From NCBI GenBank assembly GCA_035711465.1, contig DASTCC010000164.1, positions 1 to 5,848 of the forward strand: a DNA stretch of 5,848 nt, in the 5' to 3' direction. The position numbers and the translations under genes were made by a program. The notes below the pieces were generated by a model that was not told the origin of the DNA, searched no databases, and was given only the letters and a program-made list of their open reading frames with translations. How positions within the stretch are numbered: the stretch's first letter is position 1; every line of letters begins with the position of its first letter. Below, piece after piece: positions 1 to 5,848 of the stretch. Origin of the DNA: DASTCC01 sp035711465. GTDB taxonomy: Bacteria; Acidobacteriota; Vicinamibacteria; Vicinamibacterales; SCN-69-37.

Positions 1-1103
1 CGTACAGCGCCCACGTGCCGCTCGAGCCGCGCGCCGCGGTGGCGGAGTGGAGCGGCGGCAAGCTCACGGTCTGGACGGGCACGCAGCGGCCGTTCGGCGT
101 GCGCGCCGAGTTGATGTCGGCGTTCTCGCTGGGCGCATCGCAGGTGCGCGTCATCGTGCCCGACATGGGATCGGGCTACGGCGGCAAACACACCGGCGAG
201 CAGGCGATCGAAGCAGCGCGCCTGGCGAAGGCCTCAGGCCGGCCCGTGAAGCTCGTCTACCGGCGCGACGAGGAGTTCGCCTGGGGCTACTTCCGACCCG
301 GCGGCGTCATCGACGTCCGCGCCGCCGTCGATGCGAACGGCCAGTTGGTTTCCTGGGAGTTCGAGAATTGGAACTCGGGCGCGTCCGGGCTGGCGACGCC
401 GTATCGAATCGCCAACACCCGCGAGCTGTTCCAGGCCGCCGACTCACCGCTGCGGCAGGGCTCGTATCGCGGTCTGGCCGCGACCGCGAATCACTACGCC
501 CGCGAAATGCACATGGACGCGATCGCGCGCGCGCTCGGCGTCGACGCCGTCGAGTTCCGCTTGAAGCATCTCGACGCCTCGCGTCCGGAAAGCGCGCGGC
601 TGCGCGCGGTGCTGACCGCGGCGGCGGGGAAGGTGGGCTGGCCGCGGCCGTCGCGGCCCGACCGCGCGCTCGGCATCGGCTGCGGCACCGAGAAGGGCAG
701 CTACGTCGCCACCGCGGCCGAACTGTCGAAGTCCGAGACCGGCTTCAAGGTGGAGCGGCTCGTCGTCGTCTTCGAGTGCGGCGCCATCGTCAATCCCGAC
801 GGGCTGCGCAACCAGGTCGAGGGCGCGGTCGTGCAGGGCCTCGGCGGCGCACTGTTCGAGTCGGTTCGCTTCGCCGGCGGGCGCATCGAGAACGGCACGA
901 TGCGCAGCTACCGCGTGCCGCGCTTCAGTGACGTGCCGGCGATCGAGGTCGTCCTGCTGGACCGCAAGGACCTGCCATCAGCCGGGGCGGGCGAGACGCC
1001 GATCGTTTGCGTCGCGCCCGCGATCGGCAGCGCCGCGCGCACGTTCGGCAAGGTGGCCGACGAGTTGCCAGTGACTTTGGTGTCAAGAGCCGCGTTAACT
1101 TAG
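1..1103 (+). CDS. Molybdopterin-binding (large) subunit of a xanthine dehydrogenase/aldehyde oxidase-family molybdenum hydroxylase, C-terminal half (5' end outside window)
   Basis: The frame is open from base 3, giving 366 visible residues and a TAG stop at 1101-1103. The GTG at 15 is internal: upstream in-frame codons read YSAH and continue into PLEPRAAVAEW, a conserved stretch of this family, so the true start lies left of the window. Family subunits are usually about 700-750 residues, so roughly half is present. Visible hallmarks are TGTQRPFGVRAEL, the glycine-rich DMGSGYGGKHTGE molybdopterin-binding segment, LRQGSYRGLAATANHYARE, the FECGAIVNPDGLRNQVEGA block and GAGETPIVCVAPAIG near the C-terminus. 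The Glu in GAGE (about 36 residues before the end) matches the catalytic base of xanthine dehydrogenase. The style resembles isoquinoline 1-oxidoreductase beta or nicotinate dehydrogenase B subunits, which hydroxylate N-heterocycles or aldehydes with an Fe-S partner. The substrate cannot be told from sequence and the partner gene is not visible. The stop codon lies inside the first unit of heptamer array 1. Confidence 0.9.
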   Translation, partial: YSAHVPLEPRAAVAEWSGGKLTVWTGTQRPFGVRAELMSAFSLGASQVRVIVPDMGSGYGGKHTGEQAIEAARLAKASGRPVKLVYRRDEEFAWGYFRPGGVIDVRAAVDANGQLVSWEFENWNSGASGLATPYRIANTRELFQAADSPLRQGSYRGLAATANHYAREMHMDAIARALGVDAVEFRLKHLDASRPESARLRAVLTAAAGKVGWPRPSRPDRALGIGCGTEKGSYVATAAELSKSETGFKVERLVVVFECGAIVNPDGLRNQVEGAVVQGLGGALFESVRFAGGRIENGTMRSYRVPRFSDVPAIEVVLLDRKDLPSAGAGETPIVCVAPAIGSAARTFGKVADELPVTLVSRAALT

Positions 1104-1240
1104 AACTCAGAACTTAAAACTTAGAACTCAGGTGCGGCGCGTTGCGCCGGTTGAAGAATTCCTTCAATTGGGCGTCCACCCATCGTTTCTGAGTTCTGAG
1201 TTCTTCTGAGTTCTGAGTTCTAAGTTCTGAGTTCTAAGTT
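1097..1240. repeat. Heptamer array 1: inverted arms of 7-bp repeats (AACTYAG / CTRAGTT)
   Basis: The left arm (1097-1131) is exactly five heptamers of the form AACTTAG, AACTCAG or AACTTAA. The right arm (1189-1240) is seven heptamers of CTGAGTT or CTAAGTT, with one 3-base slip (CTT at 1203-1205). The right arm is the reverse complement of the left: 1097-1131 against 1206-1240 matches at 33 of 35 positions, and one of the two differences would be a G-U pair in RNA. The array fills most of the gap between two convergent genes, starting inside the stop codon of the molybdenum hydroxylase and ending 22 bases from the stop of the M16 gene. A transcript from either side could fold into a stem of about 35 bp, so it may act as a bidirectional transcript end or 3' stabiliser. 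No T-tract follows either arm, so it is not a standard intrinsic terminator. Confidence 0.93.
1132..1188. other. Unique spacer between the arms of heptamer array 1, with three small hairpins
   Basis: This non-heptamer stretch of 57 bases contains three successive inverted repeats: GGCGC-gtt-GCGCC (1136-1148), TTGAAG-aattc-CTTCAA (1151-1167) and TGGG-cgtcca-CCCA (1169-1182). No open reading frame or promoter is evident. With the arms paired, the spacer would sit as a structured loop on a long stem. The individual stems are only 4-6 bp, so each alone could be chance. Confidence 0.45.
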
Positions 1241-1262
1241 AGCGCCGCCCCAGACGCGTGTT

Positions 1263-2741
1263 TTATCCTCCGATCTTGTTCCCGTTGGTGTCGTACTGCT
1301 GAACGGTACCGAACGACTTGAGGATGTCGGCGACCTTCGTCGCGTCGCCGACCGCGACGATCTGCAGGCGCGCCGGATCGAGGTATTTCTTCGCCGACGC
1401 CTGCACCTGCTCGCGCGTCACCGCCATCGTCCGCTCCGCGTACTTGTCCCAGTAATCCACCGGGAGGTTGTAGAGCCAGCGGGTGATGTGGTTGCCGAGC
1501 ACCGCGGACGGCGACTCGAGCGAGAGCGCGAACGACGCGACCATGCCGCGCTTGCGATCCTCGAACTCCTTTTCGGGCACGAGCTCGTCGCGCATCCGCG
1601 CGATCTCGGCCATCAGGTCCTTCAGCGCCGGCTGCGTGACGTCGGTGCGCACGTCCATCGAGGCGAGCCAGGCGCCACGATAGGGCGCGGCGAGCACGTT
1701 CGAATAGGCGCCGTAGGTGTAGCCCTTCTCCTCGCGCAGATGCGTGAACAGCCGGCCGGTCGGTCCCCCGCCGAGCACCGCGTTCATGACGTTGACGACG
1801 TCGTAGTCGGGCGCGGTGCGCGAGACCATCTGCGTGCCGACCCAGAGGCTGGTCTGCACCGAGTTGGGACGGACGACGAGCGACACCGCGGCCGGTCCGA
1901 TCGGCGCCGGGTCGGTCGTCTTCGGCATCGCCGCGCCGGCCTTCTTCCAGCTGCCGAGCAGCGATTCGGCGAGCGTCCGGGCCTCGGCGAGCGACATGTC
2001 GCCGGCGATGGCGAGCACCGCGTGATCGGGGACGTACTTCTCACGATGGAACGCCACCAGACGATCGCGGGTGACGGCGTCGAGCGCCGCCGCCGTGGTG
2101 GTCAGGCGCGCCGCGGGATGATTGCCGTAGATCGCCTGGTTGAAGCGTTCGTTGGCGAGGAAGCCGGGATTGGCGCGCTGCTGCACCAGGCCGGCGCGCG
2201 TCCGCGTCTTGTAGCGGTCGAGCTCCTCCTGCGGAAACGTCGGGTGGAGCAGGATGTCGGCCGCGAGCGACAGCGTCTCCTTGAAGTTCTCGGTCAGGCT
2301 CGATCCGCTGATCGCCGCCGTCGGCGACGACGCGCCGGTGGAGACGTTGACCGAAGCGGCCATGGTCTCGAGCTTCTCGGCAATCTGCTGGGTGTTCAGC
2401 GTCGTCGTGCCCTCGCGCATCATCGCCGCGGTCATCGACGCCAGGCCGGGCAGCTCGGCGGGATCGTCGTAGCCGCCGGCGCCGCGGATCAGGAGCTGGA
2501 ACGTGACCTGCGGCAGCTTCCGATCCTCGAGCACCATCAGGTGCAGGCCGTTGGCGAGGTCGGCCTCGGCCGGACGCGGCAGCTTGATCTTCAGCATCTC
2601 CGTGGAGACCGGCGCGCGGCCTTTCAGCACGACGGCTTGCTGCGCCTGCCGGGCGCCGGCCAGCGCGCCGGTGGCGACGATGGCCGCGGCGCCGAGGGCG
2701 AATCCGGCGCGGCGCCGGCGAAGCGATGTCACACGGGCCAT
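1263..2741 (-). CDS. M16 family peptidase subunit without zinc motif, exported (Arg/Tyr-bearing partner)
   Basis: A protein of 492 residues ending at TAA 1265-1263. Tandem ATGs lie at 2744 and 2741. The strong AAGGAGG (2754-2748) is 6 bases from the second and only 3 from the first, so 2741 is chosen; numbering here is from that Met. Residues 1-30 form a signal peptide with an RRRR n-region and an Ala-rich core, so the protein is probably exported. Two M16 lobes follow, at about 48-270 and 285-480. Where active M16 enzymes carry HXXEH, this one has GLASMTAAMMREGT, so the zinc ligands are missing. The second lobe has LREEKGYTYGAYS, with R336 and Y343 spaced seven apart like the substrate-binding Arg/Tyr pair of M16 enzymes. 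This is the pattern of the non-catalytic subunit of heterodimeric M16B peptidases. Its stop/start overlap with the upstream zinc-bearing gene argues for translational coupling and a 1:1 complex. Substrate is unknown. Confidence 0.9.
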   Translation of the reverse strand: MARVTSLRRRRAGFALGAAAIVATGALAGARQAQQAVVLKGRAPVSTEMLKIKLPRPAEADLANGLHLMVLEDRKLPQVTFQLLIRGAGGYDDPAELPGLASMTAAMMREGTTTLNTQQIAEKLETMAASVNVSTGASSPTAAISGSSLTENFKETLSLAADILLHPTFPQEELDRYKTRTRAGLVQQRANPGFLANERFNQAIYGNHPAARLTTTAAALDAVTRDRLVAFHREKYVPDHAVLAIAGDMSLAEARTLAESLLGSWKKAGAAMPKTTDPAPIGPAAVSLVVRPNSVQTSLWVGTQMVSRTAPDYDVVNVMNAVLGGGPTGRLFTHLREEKGYTYGAYSNVLAAPYRGAWLASMDVRTDVTQPALKDLMAEIARMRDELVPEKEFEDRKRGMVASFALSLESPSAVLGNHITRWLYNLPVDYWDKYAERTMAVTREQVQASAKKYLDPARLQIVAVGDATKVADILKSFGTVQQYDTNGNKIGG

Positions 2742-4111
2742 CATCGGCCTCCTTCAGACGCCCCGGTGGGCTTGGGATTCGTGATCACCACCGTGCGGTT
2801 GGTCTCGACGAGATACTGTTTCGCAACGCGCTGCAGATCCGCGGCGGTGACCTTGTTGATCCGATCGGTATAGGTGTTGATGAGATTCGGATCGTTGTAA
2901 TAGAGCGCGTACTGTCCGAGCAGCACGGCGCGCTGCAGCGAGCTGCCGAGGCCGCCGACGAACTGACGCTTCTGCGTGTTGCGCGCTTTCTCCATCTCCC
3001 AGTCCGCGATCGGCCCGGTCTTGACGCGCTCGATCTCCGCGTAGATCGCCTGCTCGAGATCGGCGATCGACTTGCCCGGCAGCGCGTTGCCGCCGACGCT
3101 GAACAGGCCCGGCCCGCGCGTGCTCGCCGAGCTCGCCGACACGCCCTGGGTCAGCTGCTTGGTCCGCACCAGGCTTTCGTAGAAGCGCGAGCTGCGCCCG
3201 CCCGACAGCACCGTCGCCAGCACCGTCAACGCGTCGTCGTCGGGCGTGCCGGCCGGCGGCTGATGCCAGACGATGTCGATGCGCGGCAGACGGGCGAGCG
3301 CATCTTCCACGACCTGACGGCGCTCGGCGGTCTGCGGCGGCTCGGTCATGTCGACCGGCTGCGGCGCCGGCTGCGACGGGACGCGGCCGAAGTACTTCCT
3401 GACCTTCTCGATCGTCGTCTTGGTATCGACGTCGCCGACGATCGAGAGCACGGCGTTGTTCGGCGCGTAGTAGGTCCGGAAGAACGACTTGACGTCGTCG
3501 ACGGTCGCCGCAGAGAGGTCCGCCATCGAGCCGATGACCGAGTGCTCGTAGGCGAAGTTCTCGTAGGCGAGCTCGTTGATGAGCTCGAAGGTGCGGCCGT
3601 AGGGCTGGTTGTCGACGCCGAGCCGGCGCTCTTCCTGGACGGCGTTGCGCTGGTTGTCGAGGTTCTCCTTGGTCACCTCGAGCGACCACATCCGATCGGC
3701 TTCGAGGAACAGCGCCAGGTCGAGCTGATTCGAGGGCAGCGTCTCGTAGTAGAGCGTGCGGTCCTCGTTGGTGGTGCCGTTCATCGAGCCGCCGTTGTTG
3801 AAGATGAGCGTGAAGTGCTCGCCGGGGCCGACCTGCTCGGAGCCCTTGAACATCATGTGCTCGAACAGATGCGCGAACCCGGTGCGGCCCTTGCGCTCGT
3901 CGCGCGAGCCGACGTTATAGGTAACGGCGATCGAGAACACCGGCGCGCTGTGATCCTCGGAGACGATCACGCGCAGGCCGTTGTCGATCTTGGTGTCGGT
4001 GAAGGTGACCCGGCTTCCGGGCGTCGATTGCGGCGCCTGGGCCGCCAGCCACGGCGCGGCGGCGAGCATCAGGACCGCGAGCGCCGTCGAACGCGAGCGA
4101 GAAACTGTCAT
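2741..4111 (-). CDS. M16 family zinc metallopeptidase, catalytic subunit, exported (insulinase/processing-peptidase family)
   Basis: 456 residues from ATG 4111 to TGA 2743-2741. An in-frame ATG nine codons upstream (4138) has no ribosome site, whereas 4111 has GGGAGG eight bases ahead and opens directly onto a signal peptide (MTVSRSRSTALAVLMLAAAP, cleavage probably near residue 24). Lobe 1 has the zinc motif HLFEH (H81, E84, H85), with the distal ligand most likely E161 in QEERR. The family stretch around NGTTNEDRTLYYETLP lies at 111-126. In lobe 2, the segment that normally carries the substrate-binding Arg/Tyr pair reads LVRTKQLTQGVSA: R316 is present but no tyrosine (Q322 at that place). 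The enzyme is therefore probably an endopeptidase for unfolded peptides that needs the next gene's Arg/Tyr lobe. Overlap with that gene by 1-4 bases indicates one operon. Heterodimeric periplasmic M16B enzymes are known in Gram-negatives; the substrate here cannot be inferred. Confidence 0.93.
   Translation of the reverse strand: MTVSRSRSTALAVLMLAAAPWLAAQAPQSTPGSRVTFTDTKIDNGLRVIVSEDHSAPVFSIAVTYNVGSRDERKGRTGFAHLFEHMMFKGSEQVGPGEHFTLIFNNGGSMNGTTNEDRTLYYETLPSNQLDLALFLEADRMWSLEVTKENLDNQRNAVQEERRLGVDNQPYGRTFELINELAYENFAYEHSVIGSMADLSAATVDDVKSFFRTYYAPNNAVLSIVGDVDTKTTIEKVRKYFGRVPSQPAPQPVDMTEPPQTAERRQVVEDALARLPRIDIVWHQPPAGTPDDDALTVLATVLSGGRSSRFYESLVRTKQLTQGVSASSASTRGPGLFSVGGNALPGKSIADLEQAIYAEIERVKTGPIADWEMEKARNTQKRQFVGGLGSSLQRAVLLGQYALYYNDPNLINTYTDRINKVTAADLQRVAKQYLVETNRTVVITNPKPTGASEGGR
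2748..2754 (-). promoter_or_regulatory. Strong Shine-Dalgarno AAGGAGG deciding the start of the downstream M16 gene
   Basis: On the minus strand AAGGAGG is followed by ccg, then ATGATG. The spacing is 3 bases to the first ATG and 6 to the second, favouring the second (2741). The site lies inside the last codons of the upstream M16 gene, as expected for coupled translation. Confidence 0.8.
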
Positions 4112-4119
4112 GGACCGTG

Positions 4120-4125
4120 CCTCCC
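4120..4125 (-). promoter_or_regulatory. Shine-Dalgarno GGGAGG of the catalytic M16 gene
   Basis: GGGAGG on the minus strand lies 8 bases before ATG 4111. It selects this start over the ATG at 4138, which has no purine-rich site upstream. Confidence 0.75.
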
Positions 4126-4156
4126 GAAGGTAGGGCATGTGTTGTGAGTCTCGACG

Positions 4157-4162
4157 ATTATA
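4157..4162 (-). promoter_or_regulatory. Candidate -10 box TATAAT for the M16 operon
   Basis: A perfect TATAAT on the minus strand sits 46 bases ahead of the M16 start at 4111, predicting transcription from about 4150 and a leader of about 40 bases. It stands out in GC-rich DNA and lies in the gap between the cupredoxin stop and the M16 start. No good -35 is visible at 16-19 bases (AAACGG at 17), so the match could be fortuitous or need an activator. Confidence 0.45.
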
Positions 4163-4227
4163 CGGAGGTCCCGGCCGGCCCGTTTGCGGGCGCCAGTCGA
4201 TTTGCGGTGACGAACCGTGGGACGGGT

Positions 4228-4635
4228 CTACCGATCGGTGACCACGAACCGGGCACGCGTGTCCTTGCGGCAGCGGTCGTCGATCATGAGGTTGCAGTAG
4301 ATCACGAAGGTGCCGGCCTTGTCGGCGCGGAAGTCGATGGTCGTCGCCTTGCCCGGCTCGGCGCGCTTGCTGATGCGGTAGTGGTCGTCGTCGATCGTGA
4401 AGCTGTGCGGGATGTCTTCGGCGGAAAAGGTGATCCGGACCAGGTCGTTGAGCTGCACGCGAATCTCGGCCTGATCGGAGCCCGTCACCGTATAGGCGTA
4501 CTTGCGCGCCGACACCGAGAACTCGCGCCGCGCCTGATCGGCCAGCACCGCGCCAGTGGCGGCGACACAGACGAGCACGCCGCAGAGAACAGGGAAGAGA
4601 TACCGGGCGGGAAGGTTGGCGGCTGAACGCTGCAC
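4228..4635 (-). CDS. Small exported or membrane-anchored cupredoxin-like protein (COX2/plastocyanin fold, non-canonical copper site)
   Basis: 135 residues from GTG 4635 to TAG 4230-4228. The GTG at 4668 would add 11 residues but has only a weak GGA ahead of it. GTG 4635 has GGAGGG four bases upstream and places Arg residues just before the hydrophobic stretch, so it is preferred. Residues 11-32 (RYLFPVLCGVLVCVAATGAV and on) are a signal peptide or N-terminal anchor. Residues 37-133 look like a cupredoxin beta-barrel: YAYTVTG, a middle block ending DIPHSFTID, and KAGTFVIYCNLM. H77 in PHSF and C114 in YCNLM match the first His and first Cys of the CuA site of cytochrome oxidase subunit II. The second Cys (C-x3-C), downstream His and Met are absent; C122 sits at the His position instead. 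It may bind one copper, using H77, C114 and perhaps M117, or another metal. Known relatives act in periplasmic electron transfer or copper handling. No oxidase gene is adjacent, so the role is open. Confidence 0.75.
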   Translation of the reverse strand: MQRSAANLPARYLFPVLCGVLVCVAATGAVLADQARREFSVSARKYAYTVTGSDQAEIRVQLNDLVRITFSAEDIPHSFTIDDDHYRISKRAEPGKATTIDFRADKAGTFVIYCNLMIDDRCRKDTRARFVVTDR

Positions 4636-4639
4636 GAAG

Positions 4640-4645
4640 CCCTCC
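4640..4645 (-). promoter_or_regulatory. Shine-Dalgarno GGAGGG deciding the cupredoxin start
   Basis: GGAGGG on the minus strand is 4 bases before GTG 4635 (5 if the GGAGG core is counted). It is the only strong ribosome site near the 5' end of this reading frame. Confidence 0.65.
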
Positions 4646-4695
4646 GTGCTGCTTGAGACGATGCTCACCAGGATCCGGCCGGGAAGCTCCTCTCG

Positions 4696-4701
4696 ACGAT
4701 A
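4696..4701 (-). promoter_or_regulatory. Possible extended -10 (TGC-TATCGT) upstream of the cupredoxin
   Basis: On the minus strand the sequence reads TGCTATCGT, a TGn-type extended -10 about 60 bases before the chosen GTG. A TTGAAA lies upstream, but 23 bases away, too far for a normal spacer. Support is weak; it is listed because the following ten bases recur at the M16 promoter. Confidence 0.2.
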
Positions 4702-4711
4702 GCAGAACGGA

Positions 4712-4723
4712 CGCCCGCGGGCG
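4712..4723. repeat. 12-bp perfect palindrome CGCCCGCGGGCG
   Basis: A self-complementary GC-only 12-mer in the gap between heptamer array 2 and the cupredoxin gene. It could be a protein-binding site or part of the end of the pnp transcript. No T-tract follows on either strand, and chance is realistic in DNA this GC-rich. Confidence 0.3.
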
Positions 4724-4739
4724 ATTTCAAGAATGTAGG

Positions 4740-4895
4740 TGGTGGGTGGAGGGTGCTGGGTGCTGGGTGCTGGGTGCTAGGTGCTAAGTGCTGCGTGCGG
4801 GTGCTGGGTGCCAGGTGCTGCGTGCAGGTGCTCGGTGCACTCAGCACCTGCACGCAGCACCTAGCACCCAGCACTCAGCACCTAGCACCCAGCAC
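4740..4895. repeat. Heptamer array 2: inverted arms of 7-bp repeats (GTGCTRG / CYAGCAC)
   Basis: The left arm (about 4740-4839) has some fourteen units of TGCTGGG and variants (TGCTAGG, TGCTGCG, TGCCAGG), the first two decayed (TGGTGGG, TGGAGGG). Two units are 6 bases long. The right arm (4842-4895) has eight units of CAGCACC or TAGCACC, including one 6-base unit. The arms pair perfectly over 20 bp (4813-4832 with 4843-4862) around a 10-base loop that itself contains GTGCAC. Pairing continues to 4801/4874 with a single mismatch (31 of 32). The array starts 5 bases after the pnp stop codon, so any read-through pnp transcript would end in this long hairpin. It may terminate or protect that mRNA, but there is no U-run. 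No gene is credible in this stretch. Confidence 0.93.
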
Positions 4896-4900
4896 ATTAG

Positions 4901-5848
<948 letters not shown>

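Noticed and set aside
15..17. GTG as start of the molybdenum hydroxylase gene
   Set aside because: Codons upstream in frame continue the conserved family sequence to the window edge, so the gene is cut by the window.
1097..1240. Terminal inverted repeats of an insertion sequence
   Set aside because: Only 57 bases lie between the arms, there is no transposase, and the arms are themselves tandem heptamers. A non-autonomous element remains possible but unsupported.
1488..2873. Long plus-strand reading frame of 461 codons opposite the M16 gene
   Set aside because: Its translation is Arg/Gly/Val-rich with no recognisable domain, and it mirrors a clear M16 gene on the other strand. This is a common artefact of high third-position GC.
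4112..4138. Upstream ATG start (4138) for the catalytic M16 gene
   Set aside because: No ribosome site precedes it, and it would put nine polar residues ahead of an otherwise normal signal peptide.
2726..4147. Long plus-strand reading frame of 473 codons opposite the catalytic M16 gene
   Set aside because: Low-complexity Arg/Asp/Val composition with no motif, while the minus strand carries HLFEH, a signal peptide and ribosome sites.
4178..4191. Intrinsic terminator GCCCG-tttg-CGGGC after the cupredoxin gene
   Set aside because: The stem is only 5 bp and no T-tract follows on the minus strand.
4665..4874. Minus-strand reading frame encoding repeats of the type QHLAPST
   Set aside because: It is only the heptamer array read in frame: three 7-base units give a 7-residue period. 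It has no ribosome site.
4740..4895. CRISPR array
   Set aside because: Units are 7 bp, contiguous and inverted in two arms, with no unique spacers and no cas genes.

Overview
This is a GC-rich bacterial chromosomal window holding five protein genes, two cut by the window edges, and two conspicuous inverted arrays of 7-bp repeats. The gene content (a large molybdenum hydroxylase subunit, a paired periplasmic M16 peptidase, a small cupredoxin, and a polynucleotide phosphorylase with an Arg/Gly-rich tail) together with heptamer arrays between genes would fit a soil-type Acidobacteriota such as Vicinamibacteria. That placement is an inference from general gene style, not from a marker gene.

Layout. 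Bases 1-1103 (+) carry the C-terminal half of a xanthine dehydrogenase/aldehyde oxidase-family molybdopterin-binding subunit. It faces the rest of the window, which is all on the minus strand. The convergent gap 1104-1262 holds heptamer array 1, a 35-bp near-perfect inverted repeat around a spacer of small hairpins. Reading leftwards on the minus strand come pnp (from beyond 5848 to 4901), heptamer array 2 (about 4740-4895), a small exported cupredoxin-like protein (4635-4228), then a two-gene operon of M16 metallopeptidases (4111-2741 and 2741-1263).

How the genes work together. The two M16 genes overlap by their stop and start codons and split the active site. The upstream one has the zinc motif HLFEH and lacks the substrate-binding tyrosine. 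The downstream one has lost the zinc motif and keeps the Arg/Tyr pair. This is the pattern of heterodimeric M16B peptidases, and both have export signals. A perfect TATAAT lies 46 bases upstream of this operon. The cupredoxin is separate, with a weaker possible promoter of its own. PNPase is a housekeeping RNA-degradation enzyme with no obvious link to its neighbours.

The most unusual content is the pair of heptamer arrays. Their units differ (GTTCTRA versus GTGCTRG) but fit one formula, GTKCTRR. Both are built as head-to-head inverted arms able to form long hairpins, and both begin at or within 5 bases of the stop codon of a gene. The array at the molybdenum hydroxylase gene supplies that gene's stop codon. 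No rRNA, tRNA, transposase, CRISPR array or defence gene was seen, and no gene-free stretch exceeds 300 bases.
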